Of a DNA stretch of 32,132 bases, positions 24,151 through 32,132 are shown one piece after another. How positions within the stretch are numbered: the stretch's first letter is position 1; the number at the start of each line of letters is the position of its first letter. This stretch comes from JALEGB01 sp038530925 (GTDB lineage Bacteria > Pseudomonadota > Alphaproteobacteria > Rhodobacterales > Rhodobacteraceae): contig JBCBCG010000017.1 of NCBI GenBank assembly GCA_038530925.1, positions 1-32,132 on the forward strand, in the 5' to 3' direction. Under the pieces are notes generated by a model that was not told where the DNA came from, ran no database searches, and saw nothing but the letters and a program-made list of their open reading frames with translations. Made by a program: the position numbers and the translations under genes.

Positions 24151-26417
24151 ATGAACGCTGATTTTCTGAACACGCCCTGCGACCCGGAGGCGGCGGCGCG
24201 CGCCGGCGAGGCGATCGGCCCCGTTTCCGCGGAAGGGCCGGAGCGGTTCTTCAACCGCGAACTCTCTTGGCTCGCATTCAACTGGCGCGTCTTGGAGGAG
24301 GCGGAGAACCCGCGGCAGCCGCTGATGGAGCGCGTGCGCTTTCTGTCGATCTCGGCGAACAATCTCGATGAGTTCTACATGGTGCGCGTCGCCGGCCTGC
24401 GCGGGCTGCAACGCGAGGGCGTGAAGACGCCGAGCCAGGATGGGCGCACGCCGGCCGAGCAGCTCAAGGCGATCGACGCCGAGGCGCGGCGGCTCATGTC
24501 CAAACAATCGGAGCTCTGGACGCGGCTTCTCGGCGAGTTGCGGGCCACGGGCGTCGAATTGATCGATGCGAAGAAGCTGACCAAAGCCGACAAGACGTTT
24601 CTTGAGACCTATTTCCTGAACAACGTCTTCCAGATCCTGACGCCGCTGGCGATCGATCCGGCGCATCCGTTTCCGTTTCTGCCGAATAAAGGCCTCGCCA
24701 TCGCGATGCAGCTGAAGCATCAGACGCGCGGCGAGACCATGGACGCGCTGATCCCGATCCCGAGCCAGGTGAGCCGCTTCATCGCCTTGCCGAACGAGAC
24801 CGGCGGACGCCGCGCCTCGGGCCCGCCGCGGCTGCGCTACTTCCCCATGGAGGCGCTCGTCGAGCTGTTTTTGCAGCGGCTCTTTCCAGGCTACGCGCTG
24901 ACCGCGAGCATGCTGTTTCGCATCCTGCGCGACAGCGACATCGAGATCGAGGAGGAGGCCGAAGATCTCGTCGCGATGTTCGAGACGGCGCTGAAGCGGC
25001 GGCGCCGCGGCGAGGTGGTGCGGCTGAAGATCCAGACCGGCGCGCCGAAAAAGCTCGCGCGCCGGCTCACCAAACAGCTCGAGGTCGAAGCCGACGAGGT
25101 GATCGAGATGGACGGGCTGATCGGCATGGCCGACGCCAGCCAGCTGATCGACGGCCAACTTCGCCCGGATCTTTGCTGGGCGCCGCATGCGCCGCGGATG
25201 CCGGAGCGGGTGCGCGATTACGCCGGCGACGTCTTCGCCGCGATTCGCGAGAAGGACATCCTGCTCCAGCATCCTTATGAGAGCTTCGAGATCGTCGTGC
25301 GCTTCTTGCAGCAAGCGGCGCAGGATCCGGACGTGATCGCGATCCGCCAAACGCTTTATCGCACCTCGAAGGAGAGCCCGATCGTCGAGGCGCTGGTGGA
25401 GGCGGCGGAGTCAGGCAAATCCGTCACAGCGCTGGTGGAGCTCAAAGCGCGCTTTGACGAGGCGGCGAATATTCGGCTGGCGAAGATCTTGGAGAGCGCG
25501 GGCTGCCAAGTGATCTACGGTTTCGTCGATCTCAAGACCCATGCGAAAATGAGCACCGTCGTCCGGCGCGAGCGCGGCGAGCTGGTGACTTACAGCCATT
25601 TCGGCACCGGCAATTATCATCCCATCACCGCGAAGATTTACACTGATCTCAGCCTTTTCACTTGCGATCCGGTGCTGGCGCGCGACGCGACGCGGCTCTT
25701 TAACTTCGTTGGCAGCTATTCCGAGCCTGTGGATATCGAACAGCTCGGCTACGCGCCGATCACGCTGAAAAAAACGCTGATCGAGAACATCGCCGCGGAA
25801 GTGGAGCACGCCAAAGCGGGGCGGCCTGGCCAGATCTGGGCGAAGATGAACTCGCTGATCGAGCCCGAAGTGATCGACGCGCTCTACGCCGCTTCGCAAG
25901 CGGGCGTGCGGATCGATCTCGTGATCCGCGGCGCATGCGGCTCTTGCGGCCGGGCGTGCCGGGGCTCTCCGAGACGATCCGCGTGAAATCGGTGATCGGC
26001 CGATTTCTGGAGCATAGCCGCATCGCCTGCTTCGGGAACGGCGCGGCGCTGCCGAGCCGGAAGGCGAAGATCTACATCTCCTCGGCCGATTGGATGGACC
26101 GAAACCTCAATCGCCGGGTCGAGACGCTGGTGCCGATCGCCAATGAGACGGTGCGCACGCAGATCCTCGAGCAAGTGATGGCGGCCAATCTGCGCGATGA
26201 GGCGCAAAGCTGGGTGCTCGGTCCGGACGGCGTCTATCATCGCGCCAGACCGCCTTCCGGCGTGAAGCGCGAGGCTTGGGAGGCGTTCAGCGTGCATGAG
26301 TTCTTCATGCGCCATCCGAGCCTCTCTGGGCGCGGCGAGCGCGGGGCGGATGATGCGCCGCGCCTGCGCCCGCAGCATCACGAAGGCGAGGCGGGCGCGG
26401 TGGAGGCGGCGGAGTGA
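24151..26417 (+). pseudogene. ppk: Polyphosphate kinase 1, interrupted by one frameshift
   Basis: PPK1 reversibly polymerises the gamma phosphate of ATP into polyphosphate. The first frame (24151-25986) carries the N-terminal domains, with FNRELSWLAFNWRVLEEA and NNLDEFYMVRVAGL at the start, and the first phospholipase-D-like half with the phosphorylated-His region LKTHAKMSTVV and FGTGNYHP. At 25936-25946, just after IRGAC, the frame breaks. The rest continues in the frame of 25935-26417, beginning LRPGVPGLSE and including FLEHSRIACFGNG (second catalytic His) and KIYISSADWMDRNLNRRVE. Two extra bases or one missing base account for it. Both halves are otherwise well conserved, so this is a very recent mutation or a sequencing error. 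If real, the truncated product lacks the second catalytic half. A combined product would be about 755 aa, normal for the family. ppx lies downstream. Confidence 0.92.
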
Positions 26418-26436
26418 GGCTCACGCCGCCCCGCGG

Positions 26437-27015
26437 TTATTTCAGCGCGGCGTTATGCGCCTTATCGAATTCAGCGGCGCTCCAAATCACGGCGCGATAA
26501 TTCGAGCCGTCGGTGAGGCGCGAGCCGCGACCCAGGAGGCCTTGGGCGCGCCAGCGACGCAGCGCGTCGCGCGCCGCGGTGAAGCGATCCGCGCCCAACG
26601 TCACTTCATAGGCGCCGTCGAAGGTCGCGACCACTTCGGCGAACACGCCGCGCCGCGCCAAGGCCTCGGCCTCGGCCAGCGCGCCGTCGCGATGGGCATG
26701 AGCGCTCGAGACCACCCATGCGTCGTAAGGACCGATGAAGAGCGACGGATCGGCGTGACCGATCTCATCGGCGAGCGCTTGCTGATGGCTGAGCGCCGCG
26801 GCGCGGCCCGAGAAGGCGGCAAGGAGCACGGCGTGCGCCGCCGCTTCGGCAACGCCTGCGGCGGCGTCGATCTTGGCGCGATCGAGCGTCGAGGCGCCAT
26901 GGCGCGCTAGCGCGTCCTGCGGCGCGGCGAGGCTGGCGCAGGCGGCCGCGATCAGCGCGGCGGCGGCGAGGGCGCGGCGTGGGACCGGGATTGCGGCGAA
27001 ACGGCGTTGCGTCAT
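26437..27015 (-). CDS. Exported protein of unknown function, possible SPOR-like fold
   Basis: 192 aa from ATG 27015, preceded by GGGAG about seven bases upstream. Residues 1-37 look like a signal peptide: two Arg, an Ala/Leu/Ile core, and an ALA-RHG cleavage site. The mature part is mainly helical. Residues 90-190 hold two pieces reminiscent of SPOR-type repeats: a strand SLFIGPYDAWVV, a helix of Ala/Glu, then G.FAEVVATFDGAYEVTLG followed by a helix and short strands, but key SPOR residues are not conclusive. It lies on the opposite strand between ppk and ppx, 19 bases from the ppk stop, converging with it. No function can be assigned. Confidence 0.65.
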   Translation of the reverse strand: MTQRRFAAIPVPRRALAAAALIAAACASLAAPQDALARHGASTLDRAKIDAAAGVAEAAAHAVLLAAFSGRAAALSHQQALADEIGHADPSLFIGPYDAWVVSSAHAHRDGALAEAEALARRGVFAEVVATFDGAYEVTLGADRFTAARDALRRWRAQGLLGRGSRLTDGSNYRAVIWSAAEFDKAHNAALK

Positions 27016-27248
27016 ATCGGTCACTCCCTTTGGTCGCGCCGGGTCGTAAGACGCGTCCGACGCTGGGTCGCCTCGCCTCATTCAAGAAATAGGCCTGGCG
27101 AAATGCGCGTTTGACGCGAGATCGGCGGCGTCTCGCCCAAGAAAAGGCGCAGGCCCGGGGCAGCGACGACCGCGCGCATTTCTAGGGTCTTGGCGCTATG
27201 GTTAAGATCCGCGCGCGCGAGACCTTCGTCGCTTCTGCTTAGATGCTA

Positions 27249-27254
27249 TATAAT
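27249..27254 (+). promoter_or_regulatory. Candidate -10 element (TATAAT) upstream of the Cys-rich exported protein
   Basis: A consensus TATAAT in an AT-rich patch, 22 bases before the ATG at 27276. The best -35 candidate is the weak TTCGTC at 27225-27230 with an 18-base spacer. The start point would be about 15 bases before the ATG. Confidence 0.45.
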
Positions 27255-27275
27255 ACAAGGAATTAGCTGGTTCAA

Positions 27276-28016
27276 ATGAATGCGAGACCTGACCAGATGA
27301 AACCGATCGCGGCCCTGATGCGCCCGCTCTGGGCGCGCGCGGCGCGGATCCGCCGCTCTCTCGCCGCCCGATTTGGCGCGCGCGCCGCCGCGCCGGCGCT
27401 CACCATGACGATCGCGGCGTTGGGCGCGGCGCTCGCCGCTGGCGCTCTCTCCGCGCGTCCCGCTTCGGCTCAGGCGGGACAAGACTGCGCCGAAGTGGGA
27501 TCGGTCTGCGGCGCCATGGTGAAATCGGACTGTCTGGCGCGCCTCGGCGCTGGGGCGATGGCGGTGGGCGATCCGGCGGGGCGGACCTGCGCCGGGCAGC
27601 TCTCGCTCTATCGAGGCTGCCTCGTGCAGGCCGCCGAGCGCTGCGGCGGCGCGCGCGGGCCGCAGCGGACGCAAGCCTATATCTCGGGGCTGACGACCGA
27701 TCTCTGCGCGATCGGGGTTTGGACCGGTCCGATCATCGAGCCGGGCTTCGACAGCTACACCGTCAGGCTGGAGATCGGCATGCGCAACGACCGTCCCTTC
27801 GCCAGAGCGCGTTATCCCGAACTCAGCTGCAGCTCCCGAGGCGACCATCTTGAGGGCCCTGAGAATGGGCGGATTTTGTTCCGCGAGGTCGTGACGGACA
27901 ACCGGGAGCGCTGCGCCGATGGGCGCTACGCGGTGACTTGCATGGCCGACGGGCGCCTGCATTGGCGCTGGTTCCGCGATAACGGCGAGTTCTTCGACGC
28001 CATCCTCTCGCGCTGA
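27276..28016 (+). CDS. Cysteine-rich exported protein of unknown function
   Basis: 246 aa. The N-terminal 65 residues contain a long basic stretch (Arg-rich, residues 16-37) before a hydrophobic Ala/Leu core and an SARPASAQA cleavage site, so export is likely; a start at the second Met (27297) is also possible. The mature domain has ten cysteines in patterns such as DCAEVGSVCGAMVKSDC and CAGQLSLYRGC, an even number consistent with five disulfides in the periplasm. A later block reads WTGPIIEPGFDSYTVRLEIGMRNDRP. I do not recognise the family. It lies between ppk and ppx on their strand, with its own likely promoter. Confidence 0.65.
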   Translation: MNARPDQMKPIAALMRPLWARAARIRRSLAARFGARAAAPALTMTIAALGAALAAGALSARPASAQAGQDCAEVGSVCGAMVKSDCLARLGAGAMAVGDPAGRTCAGQLSLYRGCLVQAAERCGGARGPQRTQAYISGLTTDLCAIGVWTGPIIEPGFDSYTVRLEIGMRNDRPFARARYPELSCSSRGDHLEGPENGRILFREVVTDNRERCADGRYAVTCMADGRLHWRWFRDNGEFFDAILSR

Positions 28017-28108
28017 GGCGGCCGGGCCGCGGCGCGAAGGCCGGTAGGCAGAGGCGCGGCGATGATCTACGGGCGTGAGGCGGCGATGGTCGGCGGCGGA
28101 GGCCCGAT

Positions 28109-29656
28109 GTGACGAGTTTTTCGGAGTTTCTCGCATCGTTGGGCGGCGCGGACAGGTCCCAGCGTCCGGCGCGCTTCGGCGTGATCGACATCGGCTCGAA
28201 CTCGGTGCGGCTGGTGGTGTTCGACAGCGCGACGCGCACGCCGGCGGTGTTCTTCAACGAGAAGATCCTTTGCGGCTTGGGCGAGACGCTGGAGCAGACG
28301 GGCCGGCTGTCGGAGCGCGGGCGGGAACGGGCGTTCGAGGCGCTGCGCCGGTTCCAGGCCTTGACGGAACGCATGGATCTGCGCGCCGTCGCGGCGGTCG
28401 GCACCGCGGCGCTGCGGGAGGCGGAGGATGGCCAAGAATTCGTCGCCGACGTCGCCGCGCGGCTCGGGGTCTCGGTCTGGGTCGCCGAAGGCGCCGATGA
28501 GGCCCGGTTGGCGGCGCAGGGCGTCTTGCTCGGCGATCCGCTGGCGAACGGCGTCGTGGCGGATATGGGCGGCGCCTCTCTCGAGCTGACCACGCTCACG
28601 CCCGCAGGGGCGGGCGCGGGCGGCGTGACCACGGCGCTCGGCCCGCTTCGGGTGATGGCGTGGGGCGGTCTGTCGAACGGCAAGCGAGACGCGCGGATCG
28701 ATGCGGCGCTGGAGGCGGCGTTGACGCCGGCGCTGCGTCGCCCGCCGGCGCTCTACGCGCTCGGCGGCTCATGGCGCACGGTCGTTCGCTGCCAAATGGA
28801 GCGCGTGAATTATCCGCTGCGGGTGCTGCACGGCTTCTCCATGCCGCTGTCGGAGGCGGCGGCGGCGGCGGAATGGGTGGCGGGCCTCGCGCCGGAGGCG
28901 GTCCATGAGATGACCGGCGTCTCCGAGCGGCGGGCGGCGGTGACGCCGATGGCGGCGCGGGTGCTGCTGCGGCTCTTGAAAGCGGTGAAGCCTGAGCGGC
29001 TGGTGCTCTCGGCGTTTGGTCTGCGCGAAGGCGTTTTGTGGGAGCATTTGCCGGCCGCGCTCCGCGAACGCGATCCGCTGCTGGACGCGGCCGAAGCGCT
29101 TGAGCGCAGCCATGCGCGCATGCCCGGCTTCGGCGCGGAGCTTTGGGCCTGGCTGCGCGGGCCGATGGCGCCGTTCGAACCCAGAGAGGCGCGTCTGGCG
29201 GAGGCGGGCTGTCTGATCGCGGACGCCAGTTGGCGCACGCATCCCGATTATCGCGCGCGCTCGAGCTTCGAGCTTGTGACGAGGAACGCGCTTGGCGGGC
29301 TTGATCATGAAGACCGGCTCTATATCGGCGCGGCGCTGCTGCATCGTTACAAGGGCGGGAAGCGGGCGCTGCGCGCCGAGCCGTCGATGGCGTATCTTTC
29401 TGAAGAAAAGGCGATGCGCGCCGAGGCGCTGGGGCGGGGCGTGCGGCTCGGCGTCGTGATCGCAGGCGCGGCGCCCGGCTTGTTGCCGCGCTGCGATTTG
29501 ATCCGCGGCGCGCCGGAGCCGGGCGCGGAGGGCGGAACGCTGACCTTGCGCCTTCCCGGAAGCGCCGCCTCGCTCTGGGGCGAGGAGGTGGAAAAGCGCC
29601 TGCATCTCTTCGCCGACGCGCTCGGCCTCGCGCCGCGCTTCGAGATCGGGGCCTGA
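28109..29656 (+). CDS. ppx: Exopolyphosphatase / Ppx-GppA phosphatase family
   Basis: Degrades polyphosphate from its end and/or pppGpp. 515 aa, a usual length for the alphaproteobacterial form. The actin-like ATPase-fold motifs are visible: phosphate-1 FGVIDIGSNSVRLVVFD at about 23-39, AVGTAALREAEDG near 95-107, phosphate-2 VVADMGGASLEL at about 150-161, and LYALGGSWRTV in the second half. A helical C-terminal domain with RSSFELVTRNALGGLDHEDRLYI follows. The start is a GTG with GGAGG six bases upstream (28098-28102). It sits in the customary polyP neighbourhood, although two exported-protein genes separate it from ppk. Confidence 0.9.
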   Translation: MTSFSEFLASLGGADRSQRPARFGVIDIGSNSVRLVVFDSATRTPAVFFNEKILCGLGETLEQTGRLSERGRERAFEALRRFQALTERMDLRAVAAVGTAALREAEDGQEFVADVAARLGVSVWVAEGADEARLAAQGVLLGDPLANGVVADMGGASLELTTLTPAGAGAGGVTTALGPLRVMAWGGLSNGKRDARIDAALEAALTPALRRPPALYALGGSWRTVVRCQMERVNYPLRVLHGFSMPLSEAAAAAEWVAGLAPEAVHEMTGVSERRAAVTPMAARVLLRLLKAVKPERLVLSAFGLREGVLWEHLPAALRERDPLLDAAEALERSHARMPGFGAELWAWLRGPMAPFEPREARLAEAGCLIADASWRTHPDYRARSSFELVTRNALGGLDHEDRLYIGAALLHRYKGGKRALRAEPSMAYLSEEKAMRAEALGRGVRLGVVIAGAAPGLLPRCDLIRGAPEPGAEGGTLTLRLPGSAASLWGEEVEKRLHLFADALGLAPRFEIGA

Positions 29657-29754
29657 GAGCGGATCGAGCCGTTGCGCCGCAGCGGCGCGCCCGGTAATCG
29701 CCAAGGATCTTTCGGCGCGCGCAACTGGCCGCGCCAGCGCTTGGGGAGGCTCAC

Positions 29755-31104
29755 ATGCGGCTCAGTCGGTACTTCCTGCCCGTGCTGAAGGAAACGCCGT
29801 CCGAGGCGCAGATCGTCTCGCACCGTTTGATGCTGCGCGCGGGCATGATCCGCCAGCAAGCGGCGGGGCTTTATTCCTGGCTGCCGCTCGGCCTCAAGGC
29901 GCTGAAGAAGATCGAGCGCATCATCGATGAAGAGCAGCAGCGCGCCGGCGCCTGGCCGCTGTTGATGCCGACGATCCAGCCCGCGGAGCTGTGGCGCGAG
30001 AGCGGGCGCTATGATGATTACGGCGAGGAGATGCTGCGCATCACCGACCGGCATCAGCGCGACATGCTCTACGGGCCGACGAATGAAGAGATGATCACCG
30101 ATATTTTTCGCAAATCGGTGACGTCTTACAAAGAGTTGCCGAAGCTGTTATATCATATCCAATGGAAATTCCGCGATGAAGTGCGTCCTCGCTTCGGGGT
30201 GATGCGTGCGCGAGAGTTCCTAATGAAAGACGCCTATTCGTTCGATCTGACCAAGGAAGACGCCATTCATTCCTATAACCGGTTTTTGGTCTCTTACATT
30301 CGGACGTTCGAGCGGATGGGGCTGACGGCGGTGCCGATGCGCGCCGACACAGGGCCGATCGGCGGCGATCTCAGCCATGAGTTTTTGATTTTGGCGGAGA
30401 CAGGCGAGTCCGCTGTTCATCTCGACAGCGCGCTCGCGGCGCTCAAGCTCGGCGCGCGCGAGATCGATTATGAGGACCGCGCGGCGCTGCAGGAGATCTT
30501 CGACACATGGACCGGCGGCTACGCGCGCACGCAGGAGACGCATGAGGCGGCGGTGTTCGAGGCGGAGACGCCGGAAGAACGGCGGTTGAGCGCGCGCGGG
30601 ATCGAGGTCGGCCATATTTTCCACTTCGGCGATAAATACTCCAAGCCGATGGGCGCGACGGTGGTCGGGCCGGACGGGGCGCAGACGCCGGTGCAGATGG
30701 GCTCTTACGGCATCGGGCCGTCGCGTCTGGTGGCGGCGGTGATCGAGGCGAACCATGATGAGAACGGCGTGATCTGGCCGGAGGCGGTGGCGCCGTTCGA
30801 TGTGGCGCTGGTGAATTTGAAGCAAGGCGACGCGGAGACGGACGCGGCCTGCGAAGCGATTTACGCGGCCCTCAACGCCGCGGGGCTCGAGCCGCTGTAC
30901 GATGATCGCGAGGAGCGGGCTGGCGCGAAATTCGCGACGATGGATCTGATCGGCTGCCCTTGGCGGATCACGGTGGGGCCGCGCGGTCTCAAAAACGGCG
31001 TGGTCGAGGCGACCAGAAGGCGCACGGGCGAGAGCGTCGAAGTCGCGCCGGAGGCGGCGGCCGAGCATGTGCGGCGCGCCATCGCCGAAGCGCCGCCGCG
31101 CTGA
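29755..31104 (+). CDS. proS: Prolyl-tRNA synthetase (short, no editing insert)
   Basis: Class II aminoacyl-tRNA synthetase charging tRNA-Pro. 449 aa: the alphaproteobacterial form that lacks the 180-residue INS editing domain between motifs 2 and 3. Motif 1 region: LLMPTIQPAELWRESGRY; motif 2: FRDEVRPRFGVMRAREFLMKDAYSF; motif 3: GSYGIGPSRLVAAVIE. The C-terminal anticodon-binding domain follows (about 350-449, with YDDREERAGAKFATMDLIG). GGGGAGG lies a few bases before the ATG. It follows ppx by 98 bases. Without the editing domain, Ala-tRNA-Pro proofreading would need a separate YbaK/ProXp-type protein, not in this window. Confidence 0.97.
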   Translation: MRLSRYFLPVLKETPSEAQIVSHRLMLRAGMIRQQAAGLYSWLPLGLKALKKIERIIDEEQQRAGAWPLLMPTIQPAELWRESGRYDDYGEEMLRITDRHQRDMLYGPTNEEMITDIFRKSVTSYKELPKLLYHIQWKFRDEVRPRFGVMRAREFLMKDAYSFDLTKEDAIHSYNRFLVSYIRTFERMGLTAVPMRADTGPIGGDLSHEFLILAETGESAVHLDSALAALKLGAREIDYEDRAALQEIFDTWTGGYARTQETHEAAVFEAETPEERRLSARGIEVGHIFHFGDKYSKPMGATVVGPDGAQTPVQMGSYGIGPSRLVAAVIEANHDENGVIWPEAVAPFDVALVNLKQGDAETDAACEAIYAALNAAGLEPLYDDREERAGAKFATMDLIGCPWRITVGPRGLKNGVVEATRRRTGESVEVAPEAAAEHVRRAIAEAPPR

Positions 31105-31175
31105 ACGCGAGCCAAGGCGCCGCGCGGGCGAGCCTGGCGAGGGCCTGAACGCTCGAGACAAAGGGAGTGGCCGCA

Positions 31176-32132
31176 GTGCACGGCGATGATCGGGATTACG
31201 ATGACGACCCATACGCCCGTCCCGCCCCGCGCGCACGGCGCGCAGGCGCGCAACGCCCGACCGCGGAGCCTCTGAGCCGCTTGCGCGACGGCGCGGCCCG
31301 CTCGCCCGGCGGCGCCCGCGCGCCGCGCGACGAGGCGGCTGGGCCGCCGGGGCGCGGGCTCTCCGATCCGATCGACCGGGCCATCGACCGCGTCGGCGAC
31401 GTGTTCGGCGATTACGGCGGCGCCGGCGAGCCCGTTCGCGATCCCTACGCCGCGCCGTTCGACGATGACGACGACGACGCCTATGAGCGCCCGCCGGAAC
31501 CCCGGCCGCGAGAGCCCCGCGGCGGGTCCGAGGGCGCCGGCGGGCGCCGGCGGCCGGCCGAGCGGGAACTCCGATCGTCCCGCGCCGGGCGGGCGCCGGA
31601 GGGGCGCGGGGCTGAGACCGCTTATCCGCCGCGAAACTATCCTGAGGATGATCTCGAGGACGGCGCGCCAAGCGACTTCGAACCGCGCCGCGAACGGGGC
31701 CAGGCGCGCGCGCGCGACGGAGCCGGCCGCGGCTTCGCGCCGCGCCGTCCCAACCGCTCGGGCGCGGCGGCGGACTATGATGAGGAGCGCGCCGCGCATC
31801 GCGCGGCCGACGAGAGAGGCGCGCGCGGATCCCGCAGCGCGGCCGGCGGCGAGCCGCGCTACGACGAGGAGGGCTACGATCGCGACGGCTTCGCCGATGG
31901 TCGGCGCGGCTATGATGAGCGTCCCGACGCCGATCGCTACGATCATGAATTTCGCCGCGAAGATGAACATCGCCGAGATGAACTTCGCCGAGATGAACTT
32001 CGCCGAGATGAACTTCGCCGAGATGAACTTCGCGAAGATGAACTTCGCGAAGATGATCCTCGCCATGACGAGCCCCGCCATGGCGATCCGCGCCATGTTG
32101 GTCCGCGCCATGACGGCCCGCGAGATGACGGC
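31176..32132 (+). CDS. Highly charged, disordered repeat protein (3' end beyond window)
   Basis: An open frame of 319 codons starts at a GTG with AAGGGAG eight bases upstream and runs off the window without a stop. Third positions are strongly G/C as in neighbouring genes, supporting real coding. The sequence is almost entirely disordered: Asp/Glu/Arg/Pro/Gly-rich, with a run of six Asp near residue 95, a short amphipathic stretch LSDPIDRAIDRVGDVFGDYGG at about 68-88, and scattered Tyr-Asp pairs. From about residue 259 it becomes a tandem array of RRDEL-type pentapeptides, then PRHDE/PRHGD units. No domain or signal peptide is visible. Similar acidic N-terminal arms occur in polar-organising and division proteins (e.g. 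PodJ-like), but there is no direct evidence for that here. Confidence 0.75.
   Translation, partial: MHGDDRDYDDDPYARPAPRARRAGAQRPTAEPLSRLRDGAARSPGGARAPRDEAAGPPGRGLSDPIDRAIDRVGDVFGDYGGAGEPVRDPYAAPFDDDDDDAYERPPEPRPREPRGGSEGAGGRRRPAERELRSSRAGRAPEGRGAETAYPPRNYPEDDLEDGAPSDFEPRRERGQARARDGAGRGFAPRRPNRSGAAADYDEERAAHRAADERGARGSRSAAGGEPRYDEEGYDRDGFADGRRGYDERPDADRYDHEFRREDEHRRDELRRDELRRDELRRDELREDELREDDPRHDEPRHGDPRHVGPRHDGPRDDG
31950..32132 (+). repeat. 15-nt tandem repeat array (RRDEL, then PRHDx)
   Basis: At least ten consecutive 15-nt units. The core copies (cgccgagatgaactt) are identical four times in a row, then vary to R-E-D-E-L, and then to CCG/CCC-CGC-CAT-led units encoding PRHDE, PRHGD, PRHVG, PRHDG. 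The array is cut by the window end. It is direct, without spacers, so it is not CRISPR. Confidence 0.92.

Noticed and set aside
27246..28136. 296-codon minus-strand frame opposite the Cys-rich exported protein
   Set aside because: The plus-strand frame has a signal peptide, paired cysteines and a promoter; the minus-strand translation is featureless.
30861..32111. 416-codon minus-strand frame with a repetitive KFISA-type N terminus that looks like a membrane protein
   Set aside because: It is the complement of the proS end and of the RRDEL repeat array. The hydrophobic pentads are simply the antisense of the charged ones.
31950..32132. Possible CRISPR array
   Set aside because: 15-nt units are directly adjacent with no spacers and keep a reading frame, so this is a coding tandem repeat.
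1..32132. tRNA, rRNA or riboswitch
   Set aside because: No cloverleaf ends, conserved rRNA stretches or recognisable riboswitch cores (including an FMN element before the rib genes) were seen by eye.

Overview
The window is high-GC DNA from an aerobic or facultative anoxygenic phototroph, most likely an alphaproteobacterium of the Rhodobacterales type. The evidence is one end of a photosynthesis gene cluster (tspO-crtB-crtI facing away from crtA-bchI-bchD-bchO, the Rhodobacter-style arrangement, with crtA implying the spheroidene/spheroidenone carotenoid series). A typical alphaproteobacterial nrdR-ribD-ribE-ribH-nusB run and a short ProS without the editing insert also fit. The genus cannot be fixed from the sequence alone.

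Layout. 1-501: 3' end of a TonB-family protein. 502-1275: mostly gene-poor, with one possible small ORF behind tspO. 1276-9734: photosynthesis genes in two divergent operons. They meet at 4627-4670, where a perfect TGT-N12-ACA palindrome (PpsR/CrtJ-type site) overlaps the probable crtI promoter and start codon. One operon makes neurosporene-type carotenoids (CrtB, CrtI) and the TspO regulator. The other makes spheroidenone (CrtA) and the Mg-chelatase subunits BchI and BchD, with BchO. 9735-12558: a gene-poor island holding a frameshifted IS630-family transposase.

12559-14349: a secreted metallophosphoesterase. 14567-20733: a minus-strand block of glyA, a DMT-type permease, nrdR, ribD, ribE, ribH, nusB and a 78-aa coupled ORF. 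This covers one-carbon metabolism, nucleotide-reductase control and riboflavin synthesis. 20955-21746: NAD kinase. 21913-23997: a large membrane protein with a degenerate ExeA/DamX-like ATPase domain. 24151-29656: polyphosphate metabolism (ppk with a frameshift, then ppx), separated by two exported proteins of unknown function. 29755-31104: proS. 31176 to the window end: the start of a highly charged, repeat-rich disordered protein.

The most unusual theme is the recurrence of in-frame 15- or 18-nt tandem repeats encoding charged penta- or hexapeptides in four unrelated proteins: CrtA, NusB, the ExeA-like protein and the last ORF. Other points of note are a probably leaderless, repressor-overlapped crtI start, the frameshift through ppk, and a small protein behind nusB that resembles mitoribosomal mS33 in pattern. 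I found no complete new defence or mobile system, no CRISPR array, and no tRNA or rRNA.
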